Below are positions 1 to 8,298 of a stretch of DNA of 64,000 nt, piece by piece. Both the position numbers and the translations under genes were made by a program. The stretch comes from Deltaproteobacteria bacterium GWB2_55_19. Its GTDB lineage: Bacteria; Desulfobacterota; GWC2-55-46. Numbering within the stretch: position 1 is the stretch's first letter; each line of letters begins with the position of its first letter. Under the pieces are notes generated by a model, which did not search any database, was not told the DNA's origin, and saw only the letters and a list, made by a program, of their open reading frames with translations. Location of the stretch: positions 1 to 64,000 of the forward strand of contig MGPQ01000010.1 in NCBI GenBank assembly GCA_001797465.1, read 5' to 3'.

Positions 1-16
1 CTAACTCTATGTCCAT
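1..16 (-). CDS. First codons of a gene cut by the window edge
   Basis: On the minus strand, 15 bases after the STAS stop codon, an ATG (14-16) opens a frame reading M-D-I-E-L before the window ends. An AGGACGG Shine-Dalgarno-like stretch lies about 9 bases ahead. It would be the next gene of the leftward MCP-CheY-STAS operon. A cheA-like kinase is a natural guess from context, but five residues cannot show it. Confidence 0.4.
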
Positions 17-31
17 TATGTTTTGCCGTCC

Positions 32-361
32 TTATCTGTTTTGGCCAGGGGCGCGGTTAAGATACCCGTTGATCGAGAAGAGGTCGATTACAGCCGAGGC
101 CGCAACAGAGGCGTTCACTATTGAGAGCTCCTTGCCCGACCTCTCGGCCTCCCTCCTTGCCAGCAACAGCAACTGCAGGCCGACCGAGTCCATTTCGGTC
201 GCGCCCGAAAGGTCGATTTCCAGTGGTTCCGGGGACGCAAGCGCCTCAGTTAGCCATTTTTTAAGCTCGTGGGCGTGGTATATGTTCATCTCCCCGGTTA
301 TGCGCGCGATGCATAGGCCGCCTTTGTTATCGTGCTTTATCTTCATCTCCCCCTCCGTCAC
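32..361 (-). CDS. STAS-domain protein (anti-sigma-factor-antagonist type)
   Basis: A 109-residue single-domain protein with the STAS pattern: a beta strand reading GGLCIARITGEMNI, then DLSGATEMDSVGLQLLLLARR. This matches the SpoIIAA phosphorylation loop, with the Ser of D-S-V-G as the candidate phospho-site. STAS proteins beside chemotaxis genes usually act as adaptor or output partners in kinase-phosphatase switching. Its start overlaps the end of the upstream CheY gene by four bases, so the two are probably translationally coupled. The family call is firm; the partner is inferred from position. Confidence 0.85.
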   Translation of the reverse strand: MTEGEMKIKHDNKGGLCIARITGEMNIYHAHELKKWLTEALASPEPLEIDLSGATEMDSVGLQLLLLARREAERSGKELSIVNASVAASAVIDLFSINGYLNRAPGQNR

Positions 362-726
362 GGCGCTATGAGCTTCGATATGGCCTCAAGCATCTGCTCG
401 GGCTTGAATGGCTTTACGACCCAGGCCTTTGCCCCAGCCGTCTTGCCTTCCTGCTTCTTCCCCTCCTGCGACTCGGTGGTGAGCATTATGACCGGCGTGA
501 ACCTGTACGAGGCGCTCGTCTTTACGTTCTTCAGGAACGAGATACCGTCCATGTTCGGCATGTTGACGTCGCATATCATGAGGTTTATCTTCTGCCCCTG
601 GAGCTTGGAGATTGCGTCCTGCCCGTCGCAGGCCTCGATAACGTCGTAACCGGCCTTCTTGAGGGTGAGGTTCATGACCTGTCTTATCGAGGCCGAATCG
701 TCTATTACCATTATCGTCTTTGCCAT
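358..726 (-). CDS. cheY: CheY-like single-domain response regulator
   Basis: 122 residues, all receiver domain. The acidic pair D9-D10, phospho-acceptor D53 (in MICDVNMPNMDG), T83/T84 and K105 (VVKPF) are all present, so it should be phosphorylatable. There is no output domain. It lies between an MCP gene upstream and a STAS gene downstream on the same strand. It probably takes phosphate from a nearby CheA, either one encoded just beyond the left edge or the CheA-REC at 10.7-13.1 kb. Confidence 0.93.
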   Translation of the reverse strand: MAKTIMVIDDSASIRQVMNLTLKKAGYDVIEACDGQDAISKLQGQKINLMICDVNMPNMDGISFLKNVKTSASYRFTPVIMLTTESQEGKKQEGKTAGAKAWVVKPFKPEQMLEAISKLIAP

Positions 727-749
727 CCTTGCACTCCCTCCTTAAGTCT

Positions 750-2087
750 TTAAAAGAATGTTACGCCGCCCTGCGCCGCCTTCGGCGCTGACTTTCCCTT
801 CCCGGCCTTTTTTCCTCCGGCCACGACCTCGAGGTGGACCGAGCGCTGGCGGTCCATGACGTAATATTTCTTGATGTCCTCTATGTCGAACTCCGAGGTC
901 CTGCACTCGCCGACGCAGAGCCCGGACGCCTTCATGCACTCCTGGAGCCCTGTTATGAAGGCGTCTGTATCGTTTATTGTCTTTATGACGAGCTCTATCT
1001 GCTGGCGGACGATGTCCTGGAACTGGACGTTGGCGAGGAGCTCTGTCACCTCTCTGGCCACCTCCACGCCGGATATCGACACATGGCCGAGTATCTCGTG
1101 GTTCAGCCCGTCAAGGGCCTTGTAGCTGTTGCCGAGCTTCGCGAGCTGGCCTTCGAGCGACATAAGTATCGCCCCCTCCTCGCTACCAGCCTTCTGGTTG
1201 AGCTTTACCGCGAACTTCCCCTCAATCTCCTCCGCCATCTCGACCATCGCATGCCCTATCTTGGTCGCGGCCGCGTCGGACTGCGTGGAGAGCTTTCTCA
1301 CCTCCTGGGCGACTACGGCAAAACCCCTGCCGTGCTCGCCGGCCCTTGCGGCCTCTATGGCGGCGTTCAGCGCCAGGAGGTTCGTCTGGTCGCTTATATC
1401 TTTAAGGAGGTCGACGAACTTGGTCATTGAGCGGGCCTTTTCGGCGAGCGCGAGCACAGTCTTATAGTCCTTATCCACCTCCTGGAGGCGCCCGTCTGTG
1501 TACTGCCTGAGGCTGGCTAACGTCTCTTCGTTCGCCGCAATCGTTTCGTGAGACTCGGAGGCGAGCGCCTCGCTCTGGACCTGCAGGTCCCGTATCGTCG
1601 CCTGCATCGACGACATCGAGGCGTCTATCTCCTGGGACTGGGCGATGATCTTGTCCGCGGCCTCCGCGGTTCCCTCCACTATCTGGTTCAGATGGCCGTT
1701 CGTCAGCCTGTTTATGTCGTGCTGTGCGTTGAAGAACCTCCCGACCTTCGCCTCGCGGTTCTGGTGGTGGACGCTATTTTGCGTAAACTCCTCGACAAGC
1801 TCCTTCTCGGATTCGGCGATGTGCTGAAGCGGCCTCCTCGCCCATTTGACGCTAACGCCCTGTACTATGACTATCCCGGTAACAACCCAGAACGCGTCGC
1901 CGGCCGCCCTCGCGTACTTCTCCGCGAAAAACCCGCTGAGAAACGCCTGGATATGGTCCCAGAGGAAGAGCTCGATGACCCCTGGCACAATGAGAGCTAC
2001 GAGCGTGGATATGAGGAGTATCCGCCTGTACGCCGGGAGGTAGAGGAAGAGGAACAGGTCGGACCTTTTTTTGTCAGCTGATTGCAT
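750..2087 (-). CDS. Methyl-accepting chemotaxis protein, no obvious sensory domain
   Basis: About 445 residues from the ATG at 2087, preferred over an upstream TTG (2111) because a GGGG Shine-Dalgarno-like run lies about 10 bases ahead. Two membrane segments occupy roughly the first 110 residues with almost no periplasmic loop, and no clear HAMP is seen. A long helical stretch follows, then the signalling hairpin with the highly conserved [22 protein letters not shown] motif. The C-terminal tail carries a small Cys cluster ([12 protein letters not shown]). The tiny loop suggests it senses an intracellular or membrane signal, or serves as a scaffold. First gene of the leftward operon MCP-cheY-STAS. 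Confidence 0.88.
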   Translation of the reverse strand: MQSADKKRSDLFLFLYLPAYRRILLISTLVALIVPGVIELFLWDHIQAFLSGFFAEKYARAAGDAFWVVTGIVIVQGVSVKWARRPLQHIAESEKELVEEFTQNSVHHQNREAKVGRFFNAQHDINRLTNGHLNQIVEGTAEAADKIIAQSQEIDASMSSMQATIRDLQVQSEALASESHETIAANEETLASLRQYTDGRLQEVDKDYKTVLALAEKARSMTKFVDLLKDISDQTNLLALNAAIEAARAGEHGRGFAVVAQEVRKLSTQSDAAATKIGHAMVEMAEEIEGKFAVKLNQKAGSEEGAILMSLEGQLAKLGNSYKALDGLNHEILGHVSISGVEVAREVTELLANVQFQDIVRQQIELVIKTINDTDAFITGLQECMKASGLCVGECRTSEFDIEDIKKYYVMDRQRSVHLEVVAGGKKAGKGKSAPKAAQGGVTFF

Positions 2088-2210
2088 TCGTGCGTCCCCT
2101 TTCGGACTCAATGCAAAAGCCTCTGTGAACGTGCCTCACCATGGCTTTTGCGCTTATCTACATATCGGACCCACGACTTTTTGAATTCATAGACAGAAAG
2201 GTTGAATTTC

Positions 2211-2282
2211 CGGTAGCCACAGGGACTATTCACCCGATGTCCAAAAGGTCTACCTGTCGGTAATCCAGGGGATTAGTCACCA
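2211..2282 (+). repeat. Imperfect direct repeat in the MCP/corA divergent region
   Basis: Two copies of about 24 bases (2211-2235 and 2259-2282), each with the frame CGGTA-n-CAGGG-n-TAnTCACC, lie 48 bases apart between the divergent MCP and corA genes. Spaced repeats like this can be regulator half-sites, but no regulator can be named. The remaining ~230 bp hold no gene. Confidence 0.35.
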
Positions 2283-2342
2283 GGCACTCTTGAGTTAATT
2301 AGGTTGTAAAACTTTAAATTGCGGGATAGACTCGGTATATTC

Positions 2343-3311
2343 ATGGTAAGGATACTCTCCCATTCACAGGAAACAGGGCTCACTGAGCCCGGCACGAACG
2401 CACTCGGCGCGCTCCTCGCCGACGGAAAGCGCCTCACGTGGGTCGACCTCTACAACCCGACGGATGAGGAGCTTAAGCTGCTCTCCGAAGTCTTCCGCTT
2501 CCACCCGCTCGCCATAGAAGACTGCCTCTCCTTTGTCCCGAACCCGAAGATAGACGACTACATCGACTACCTCTACATAGTCATCCACGGCATAGACGCC
2601 GAGGCGCTCAAAAAAGACGTGCTGAAGACCCACGACCTCGACATATTCCTCGGAAAGAACTACCTCGTCACCTTCCACAAGGGCTCTTTCAGGTCTATCG
2701 AATCCGTGATGGAGAGGTGCAGGAAGAATACGGCGATCATGGGAAGGGAGGCTGAGTGGCTGATGCACAAGATAATCGACACGCTCGTCGACAACTACCT
2801 GCCCCTAATGGACGGGATTAGCGAAGATATTGACGAGATAGAGAAGGAGTCTTTCGAAAAGCCGGGCGCCGAGACCCCCAGAAAGGTGCTCGCCCTCAAA
2901 AAGGACATCCTGTATCTGGGCCGGATCATACACCCGCAGAGGGAGATATTGAGACAGCTCTCCGGCTCCGAGTACCCGATAATATGCTTCGAGTGCTCGC
3001 TCCACTTTAAAGACGTCTACGACCACCTCTTCATGCTCTCTGAGTTGATCGAGTCCCACAGGGACTCCCTCAACAGCGTCATGGAGGTCTACTTATCCTC
3101 AGTATCCAACAGGCTGAACGAGATAATGAAGGTCCTGACCGTGATCGCGACCATAGTGATGCCGCTTACGCTTTTATCCGGCATATACGGGATGAACTTC
3201 GCGCATATGCCCTTTGCCGACTCCCCTTGGGGCTTTTACATAGCGCTCGCGGTCATGGCCCTCCTCGGAGGCGGGATGCTCTATTTCTTCAAGAAAAGAG
3301 GCTGGTGGTAG
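2343..3311 (+). CDS. corA: CorA-family magnesium/cobalt transporter
   Basis: 322 residues from ATG 2343 (a TTG eight codons earlier is the alternative; neither has a clear Shine-Dalgarno). The N-terminal two thirds form the acidic and helical cytoplasmic funnel typical of CorA. The C-terminus has two membrane helices with the signature YGMNF (GMN) at the pore mouth, then a short loop and a basic tail ending KKRGWW. Length and architecture are those of a full CorA, an inner-membrane pentameric Mg2+ channel. It stands alone and faces a convergent methyltransferase gene. No Mg riboswitch was recognised in its leader. Confidence 0.92.
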   Translation: MVRILSHSQETGLTEPGTNALGALLADGKRLTWVDLYNPTDEELKLLSEVFRFHPLAIEDCLSFVPNPKIDDYIDYLYIVIHGIDAEALKKDVLKTHDLDIFLGKNYLVTFHKGSFRSIESVMERCRKNTAIMGREAEWLMHKIIDTLVDNYLPLMDGISEDIDEIEKESFEKPGAETPRKVLALKKDILYLGRIIHPQREILRQLSGSEYPIICFECSLHFKDVYDHLFMLSELIESHRDSLNSVMEVYLSSVSNRLNEIMKVLTVIATIVMPLTLLSGIYGMNFAHMPFADSPWGFYIALAVMALLGGGMLYFFKKRGWW

Positions 3312-3354
3312 TCCTTGCCGGGCAGGCGGTAAATATTCTCAACAATCCGGTTTC

Positions 3355-4044
3355 TTAGCGCCCCTTGACAGCGGTTGCCGCAAGAAAGGCCCCGGACCAT
3401 GGCACAAGGCGCCTTCCGGCGCCCTCCCATAGGCCGAATGACTTTAGAAAGAGGCCATTGTTTACTGGCGGGTAGAAGAGGAGGGTCTCTGTTCTTATCT
3501 GTTTGAAGCCGGCCTCTCTTAGCGAGGTTAGGAGGGAGCCGGGGGATATGAACTCCGCGTCCTTGTAGACGGATTCCCTGAAAAGCCCCTTAACTCTCCT
3601 TGCGAGAGCCCAGGGAGAGCGGCTGTTCAGCACGGCGACTACGACCCTGCCGCCCGGACGCAAGACCCGGTGCATCTCAAGGAGGGCCCTCTGTCTATCC
3701 CTGATGAAACATAACGCGCAAACGGATAAGGCTATATCGAATTGGCCGTCATGGAAAGGCAGGCTCGTCGCGTCCGCGAGGCAGAGGCCAATTTTAAGCC
3801 CCTCCTTTCTCGCCTTTTCGCACGCCCCAGAGAGCATCTCGCGGGAAGCGTCTACCCCGTAGACTGTTGCCCCATTCCTCGCCGCTTCCAGCGAATAATT
3901 CCCGGTGCCGCAACCTGCGTCAAGGAGGACGCGCCCTTTTACCGGACCCGCGAAGGAAAAGACGCGGTCCTTCTCAAGCCTGTCTGAAAGGCCTCCGATC
4001 GGGGTCTCATACCACTCGTCGTACTCCTCGGGCCGCCACTTCAT
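3355..4044 (-). CDS. Class I SAM-dependent methyltransferase (Methyltransf_11 type)
   Basis: 229 residues. SAM motif I is VLLDAGCGTGNYSLEA (about residues 40-55), followed by the acidic GVDAS loop and a post-I segment with DATSLPFHDGQFDIALSVCAL. This is the UbiE-like small-molecule methyltransferase pattern. The substrate cannot be read from sequence. It starts 6 bases after the stop of the SQR-like gene on the same strand, so it is probably the last gene of the ArsR-led transcript, which makes a link to sulfide or thiol chemistry possible but unproved. Confidence 0.8.
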   Translation of the reverse strand: MKWRPEEYDEWYETPIGGLSDRLEKDRVFSFAGPVKGRVLLDAGCGTGNYSLEAARNGATVYGVDASREMLSGACEKARKEGLKIGLCLADATSLPFHDGQFDIALSVCALCFIRDRQRALLEMHRVLRPGGRVVVAVLNSRSPWALARRVKGLFRESVYKDAEFISPGSLLTSLREAGFKQIRTETLLFYPPVNNGLFLKSFGLWEGAGRRLVPWSGAFLAATAVKGR

Positions 4045-4050
4045 AAAATT

Positions 4051-5301
4051 TTACTGGAGCTTCTTTATCTTAAGGGCCTCGAAGACGACCCTTTCAAAGA
4101 ACGGCTCGGATACTCCCTTTTTCATCTTCCGTATGAAGTACTTCTCAAAGGCGGCCTTGGCCAGATGCACCCACCTGCCTTTTTTCGCCCACGTGACATC
4201 CCTCGGCGGCATCTGAGGCAGGGCGACGAAGGCGATGCCGGTGTCGCCCATGTCGGCGAGGCATACCGCGTTCCAGGTGGCCCTTGCCGAAGGTGCTTCC
4301 CCTTTGATGGATGACTCGATGTTACGGACAACCGCAGTGACCATGCTCTCTATCATATAGCCGGTCTTGGGGACCCCGACTGGGACAGGGGTCGCTTCAG
4401 GCGGGGCGATGGCTATGCAGACCCCTACCCCGTAGATGTTTTTATACCTCGGGGACCTCTGAAACTCGTCCACGATGACGAACCCGCGCGGGTTGCAAAG
4501 GCCCTCGACCTTTGCAACACTTTCTACGCCCCTGAAGGCCGGGATGATCATCGAGTATTTGAAGGGGATCTCCCTTTCGCCTTCTCCAACGGCCTCGATA
4601 AACATCCTCCCCTTTTCTACTTTTTTTATCTTCGCGTTCGTATGCCAGCTCACATGTCTTTCGCGCAGCTCATGCTCAAGGAGCCCCTTTGAGTCGCCCA
4701 CGCCCGAGAGCCCCAGGTGTCCTATGTAAGGCTCAGGGGTTACGAAGGTGATAGGCACTTTTCTCCGGAGCTTTCTTTTCCTTAAGTCCGCGTCGATAAT
4801 GAAAGCGAACTCATAGGCCGGGCCGAGGCACGACGCCCCTTGAGCCGCGCCTATGACTATTGGGCCGGGGTCATCGAGGAACCTCTGGTATTCGGAGAAT
4901 GCGGCCTCGGCGTGGTCAGCGGTGCAGACCGAGACGGTATTGCCTTGGGGCCCGAGCCCTTCTATCTCGTCGAAGGCGAGCTTAGGACCGGTTGCGATGA
5001 TGAGATAATCGTACGGGACCGTTCCGCCGCTGGATGTACGGACCTCGTTCTTGACGGGGTCTATCGACGACGCGGCCTCGGCCACGAGCCGTATGCCTTT
5101 TTTCTCAAGGCAGGGTTTCAAAGGGAAGCTGATGTCTTTTCTGGTCCTCCACCCCACCGCTACCCAGGGGTTGGAAGGCACGAAGTGGAAGGTATCGGTA
5201 TCTGAAATGACCGTCACTTCATTGTCAGGCCCGGCGGCCTTCGTCTCGTAAGCGGCGGGGAGCCCGCCGGTAGAAGCGCCTATGATCGCAATCCTGGCCA
5301 T
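4051..5301 (-). CDS. Sulfide:quinone oxidoreductase-like FAD-dependent oxidoreductase
   Basis: 416 residues. The N-terminal dinucleotide-binding motif is IAIIGASTGGLPAAYE, with a second nucleotide region near YDYLIIATGPKLAF. Two cysteines sit where sulfide:quinone reductases keep theirs: one in QGASCLGPAYEFAF and one in YGVGVCIAIAPPEATPVPVG, followed by the family stretch PKTGYMIESM. SQRs oxidise sulfide to sulfane sulfur and pass electrons to membrane quinone. A good GGAGG Shine-Dalgarno precedes the ATG. It follows a small Cys protein and an ArsR regulator on the same strand, a common arrangement for sulfide-induced SQR. A related FAD oxidoreductase with another electron donor cannot be excluded. 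Confidence 0.82.
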   Translation of the reverse strand: MARIAIIGASTGGLPAAYETKAAGPDNEVTVISDTDTFHFVPSNPWVAVGWRTRKDISFPLKPCLEKKGIRLVAEAASSIDPVKNEVRTSSGGTVPYDYLIIATGPKLAFDEIEGLGPQGNTVSVCTADHAEAAFSEYQRFLDDPGPIVIGAAQGASCLGPAYEFAFIIDADLRKRKLRRKVPITFVTPEPYIGHLGLSGVGDSKGLLEHELRERHVSWHTNAKIKKVEKGRMFIEAVGEGEREIPFKYSMIIPAFRGVESVAKVEGLCNPRGFVIVDEFQRSPRYKNIYGVGVCIAIAPPEATPVPVGVPKTGYMIESMVTAVVRNIESSIKGEAPSARATWNAVCLADMGDTGIAFVALPQMPPRDVTWAKKGRWVHLAKAAFEKYFIRKMKKGVSEPFFERVVFEALKIKKLQ

Positions 5302-5338
5302 TTAGAGCCCTCCTGCGCTTGAAATGACAACCCTCGGT

Positions 5339-5782
5339 CTACTCTTTTATCCTGTATTTGAGGTAGCATTCGCCTATCGGGCCCGGCTTTTCGCTACCGG
5401 TAAGCTCTACGTTCCTCTTGAGAGTCTTTCCCATGGCCGACTTTATCATCTGGCTTACGGGGCATGAACCCTTCTTCCCGCCATTCCTCAATATCTCGTT
5501 GCCGTGGCAGATGTCGCAACCCTTTATGTGGACGGACGCCTCGCCGCCTGTGGAGAACGTCATCTCCGCCAGGTCCGCGAAGCTGAAGGACTCGCGGAAG
5601 TACGTCTCCAGGGCCTCTTTGAACCCTTCATCCCCTGACGGGAGCTCCTTAAGCCCTTTCAGCCACGAGTTGGCGAGTATCATTCCTATCCTTGCGTTGT
5701 ATTTTGGCGCGTCTTCCCCGAGCGATTCGAATACCGCGGCGTGGTAAAGCGCGAAAAACTCCTTTGAAAGATCGTGCGGCAT
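5339..5782 (-). CDS. Unrecognised small cysteine-containing protein between ArsR and SQR
   Basis: 147 residues from the ATG of MPHDLSKEFF, preferred over an upstream in-frame start that would run into the arsR gene. An AGGAGAATG-type Shine-Dalgarno lies just ahead. The first two thirds are helical. Near the end come C-D-I-C-H-G, then KKGSCPVSQMIKS, then GECYLKYRI. This order of cysteines is reminiscent of V4R-type ligand-binding domains, but I cannot confirm the family. CDICH is not a c-type heme motif (CxxCH), although it looks close: the order C-D-I-C-H does satisfy CxxCH, but there is no signal peptide, so covalent heme is unlikely. Position suggests a thiol, sulfur or metal sensor or carrier serving the SQR. 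Confidence 0.7.
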   Translation of the reverse strand: MPHDLSKEFFALYHAAVFESLGEDAPKYNARIGMILANSWLKGLKELPSGDEGFKEALETYFRESFSFADLAEMTFSTGGEASVHIKGCDICHGNEILRNGGKKGSCPVSQMIKSAMGKTLKRNVELTGSEKPGPIGECYLKYRIKE

Positions 5783-5798
5783 GGAACATTCTCCTTTC

Positions 5799-6131
5799 TT
5801 AGAACCCGGCCTTTCTGGCCAATTGCTGTTTTTCATTGAGGAACTCGAAGAGCACCTCCCTCATTATGTCGCAGGCCTGGACTACCTTGGGATTAGCAAG
5901 CGAGTAATATATGGACACCCCTTCGCGCCTGGACCGGAGTATCCCCTTGTCCCGCATTATGGCGAGGTGCTGTGAGGCGTTCGCCCCGGACGTGCCTATC
6001 CTTTCGGCTATCTCAGAGGCCGGCAACTCCTTTTCGCGGAGCACGTTTATGATCTCCAGCCTCCTGGGGTTTGCCAGGCACTGGCAGATGCTTGCGTGTA
6101 TCTCGTAGATTTCCTTTGGTATCCGGGTCAT
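5799..6131 (-). CDS. ArsR-family transcriptional regulator
   Basis: 110 residues with the winged-helix ArsR fold: LANPRRLEIINVL, then LPASEIAERIGTSGANASQHLAIMRDKGILRSRREGVSIYYSL. The ELCVCDL metal site of classic ArsR is absent. Instead there are C16 and C18 before the LANP motif and C87 in the last helix (VVQACDIM). C16 and C87 align with C13 and C84 of the ArsR at 37.1 kb. A two-cysteine layout beside an SQR suits a persulfide or redox sensor, though this is inference. It heads the leftward group arsR / Cys protein / SQR / methyltransferase. Confidence 0.9.
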   Translation of the reverse strand: MTRIPKEIYEIHASICQCLANPRRLEIINVLREKELPASEIAERIGTSGANASQHLAIMRDKGILRSRREGVSIYYSLANPKVVQACDIMREVLFEFLNEKQQLARKAGF

Positions 6132-6146
6132 AGGGCTCGATTCCTG

Positions 6147-6196
6147 ATTATTTAATTAATTTATTAAATAATAAAATAATCTGATGCGCCTGTCAA
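6147..6196 (-). promoter_or_regulatory. arsR promoter with palindromic operator
   Basis: On the minus strand: -35 TTGACA (6191-6196), 17-base spacer, -10 TATTAT (6168-6173), about 37 bases before the arsR ATG. A perfect 10-base inverted repeat, ATTATTTAAT (6147-6156) and ATTAAATAAT (6163-6172) with a 6-base centre, covers the start-site side and overlaps the -10 box. This is the expected place for an ArsR repressor dimer, so autoregulation is likely. Confidence 0.75.
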
Positions 6197-6313
6197 GGAG
6201 ATGTCTTTCTCTTGTAACTTTAAGGGTTTTGAGATAAGTTGTGATTTGATTCCATTATCGGGCGGACGGAAGGTATGTATCTATGCCCTTCCATAAAATA
6301 GGAAGGCTTGCGC

Positions 6314-6772
6314 ATGAGTGGACGCAGAGAACTCCTTGTCTTCAGTCTTGACGCGCTAAGGTGCGCCCTTTCCCTCTCCGTCGTCGAGAGGGTGATACCC
6401 GCGCTGAAGGTCTCGCCGTTGCCGAACGCGCCTGCCGCGGTCCGCGGGGTAGTTAACGTCCGCGGAAGGCTTATCCCCGTATTTGACATAAGGCTCCGCT
6501 TCAACCTCCCCGGCAGGGATGTCTCCCCCTATGACCGGCTGATCTTCGTAAGGGCCGGGGCAAGGACGGTCGCGCTCATCGCGGACAGCGTAGAGGGGGT
6601 AGCGGTCTGCGATGAGAAGGACGTCGTCGACCCCGGCGAGATAGTACAGGGACTCACGCACATCGAGGGCGTCGCCAAGCTCAATGACGGCGTCGCGCTC
6701 ATCCATGATGTAGCGCGGTTTCTCTCCATTGAAGAAGAAAAAGCCCTTGATGAAGCCTTGGGCGGGATGTAA
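6314..6772 (+). CDS. CheW-like coupling protein (WspB position)
   Basis: 152 residues from ATG 6314, with AGGAAGG seven bases ahead; an upstream TTG (6308) is less likely. The CheW fold is clear: LLVFSLDALRCALSLSVVERVIPA, VRGVVNVRGRLIPVFDIRLRF, and a C-terminal IHDVARFLS strand. It opens a rightward operon whose order (CheW, CheR-TPR, CheW, MCP, CheA-REC, CheB) matches wsp-type systems of the alternative-cellular-function class, so it probably couples the MCP to CheA. Confidence 0.9.
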   Translation: MSGRRELLVFSLDALRCALSLSVVERVIPALKVSPLPNAPAAVRGVVNVRGRLIPVFDIRLRFNLPGRDVSPYDRLIFVRAGARTVALIADSVEGVAVCDEKDVVDPGEIVQGLTHIEGVAKLNDGVALIHDVARFLSIEEEKALDEALGGM

Positions 6773-6780
6773 AATGCCTT

Positions 6781-8298
6781 ATGTCCAGCAAGCTTTCTAA
6801 CGAAGTCATATCTTCCTTAAGCGCCCTTATCTCTTCCCTCATGGGGCTCCACTTCCCGGAGGACCGTTACGCGGACCTCGAAAGGGGCATCGTGGCCGCG
6901 GCCGGGGACTTCGGTTTTTCCGACACGCTCGAATTCATACATTGGCTGAATACGGCAACGCTATCGAGACATCATGTAGAGGCCCTTGCCGCTAACCTCA
7001 CTATCGGCGAGACCTACTTCTTCAGGGACGCGGGGAGCTTCAAGGCGCTCGAGGAGTCCATACTCCCGGCCATAGTCTCCGCGAGAAAAGATACCTCCAG
7101 GCTCCGCATCTGGTCCGCGGGGTGCTCGACCGGCGAGGAGCCCTACTCCATCGCGATACTCATTAAGAGGATGTCCCACCTCTTCAAGGACTGGAACGTC
7201 ACCATCATAGGGACCGATATAAACGCCAAGGCCCTCAAGAAGGCCTTTGACGGCGTATACACGGAATGGTCCTTCAGGGGTGCGCCTCCGTGGCTCAAGG
7301 ACGGTTATTTCACGAAAAAGGACGCTTTCTACGAGATAGCGCCCGAGATAAGGCAGATGGTCACCTTCTCCTTCCTGAACCTCGCTGAGGACGTCTACCC
7401 GTCGCTCCTCAACAATACCAGCGCTATCGACATGATACTCTGCAGGAACGTCCTCATGTATTTCTCCCCGGATGTCGCCGGCCGGGTAATACACGGCTTT
7501 CACAACTCGCTCCTCGAAGGAGGGTACCTGTTCCTGAGCCCGACCGAGGGGCTCCGGATGACATCGTACCCGTTCAAGGCATTGAGCCTGGAGAATACGA
7601 CCGTCTACAAGAAGGGCTCCCTCGACGGGCCGAAAGAAGCGCTCGCTCCCGCGTACGCGCCGCTCTGGCAGGTCCTCGCGCAAGACGGCGAAACGCGGGA
7701 CTTGCCCCTCGGGTTCGTCGGGTCCGAGGTCAGGGAAGAGGCGCGGAGAGAGCCTTCAAACGCGCCTGGCGTGGAGGCGGCGTCCGCGCCTGTCCCGGCC
7801 TTGCCATCCACTGACGCCGCAGAGCGGCTCCTCAGGGATGGACTCTACGTTGAGGCGGCCCGCGTCCTTGAGTCTATCGTCTCCGTCAAGGGCGCTGAGG
7901 GGCCGGCGACCGGCCTGCTCGCCAGGGCCTACGCCAACCAGGGCAGGCTCGACCTCGCCATTGCATGGTGCGAGAAGGCGTTAGCCGCCGACAACTTGAA
8001 CCCGATCAAGCACTACCTGCTGGCCACCATATTGCAGGAGCAGGGCAGGCCCGAGGACGCGGTCAAGTCCCTCAGGAAGGCGCTCTACCTCGACCATGAC
8101 TTCGTGCTCGCGCACTTCGTCCTCGGCAACCTCCTTGTGAGGCTCGGGGACCCGGACGGCGCGATTAGGCAGTACAGGAACGCCCTCCGGCTTACCTCGA
8201 AGATGGCCCCTGACGACCTGATACCCGAGTCAGACGGCGTCACCGCCGGCAGGCTCAACGAAATAATCAACTCGACAACGAGAACGAGGGCGTTTTGA
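6781..8298 (+). CDS. CheR methyltransferase with C-terminal TPR repeats (WspC-like)
   Basis: 505 residues. About residues 1-270 form CheR: NLTIGETYFFRD, SAM motif IWSAGCSTGEEPYSIAIL, and the late motif MILCRNVLMYFSPD. After a Pro/Ala-rich linker (about 280-345) come three or four TPR units (AERLLRDGLYVEAARVLE, LARAYANQGRLDLAIAWCEKAL, YLLATILQEQGRPEDAVKSLRKAL, FVLGNLLVRLGDPDGAIRQYRNAL). It should methylate glutamates of the operon's MCP. TPR tails are characteristic of WspC/FrzF-type CheRs. The stop overlaps the next gene's TTG start. Confidence 0.93.
   Translation: MSSKLSNEVISSLSALISSLMGLHFPEDRYADLERGIVAAAGDFGFSDTLEFIHWLNTATLSRHHVEALAANLTIGETYFFRDAGSFKALEESILPAIVSARKDTSRLRIWSAGCSTGEEPYSIAILIKRMSHLFKDWNVTIIGTDINAKALKKAFDGVYTEWSFRGAPPWLKDGYFTKKDAFYEIAPEIRQMVTFSFLNLAEDVYPSLLNNTSAIDMILCRNVLMYFSPDVAGRVIHGFHNSLLEGGYLFLSPTEGLRMTSYPFKALSLENTTVYKKGSLDGPKEALAPAYAPLWQVLAQDGETRDLPLGFVGSEVREEARREPSNAPGVEAASAPVPALPSTDAAERLLRDGLYVEAARVLESIVSVKGAEGPATGLLARAYANQGRLDLAIAWCEKALAADNLNPIKHYLLATILQEQGRPEDAVKSLRKALYLDHDFVLAHFVLGNLLVRLGDPDGAIRQYRNALRLTSKMAPDDLIPESDGVTAGRLNEIINSTTRTRAF

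Noticed and set aside
2112..2342. Mg2+ riboswitch (M-box or mgtA type) upstream of corA
   Set aside because: I could not match the conserved core of either class in this 230-bp gap.
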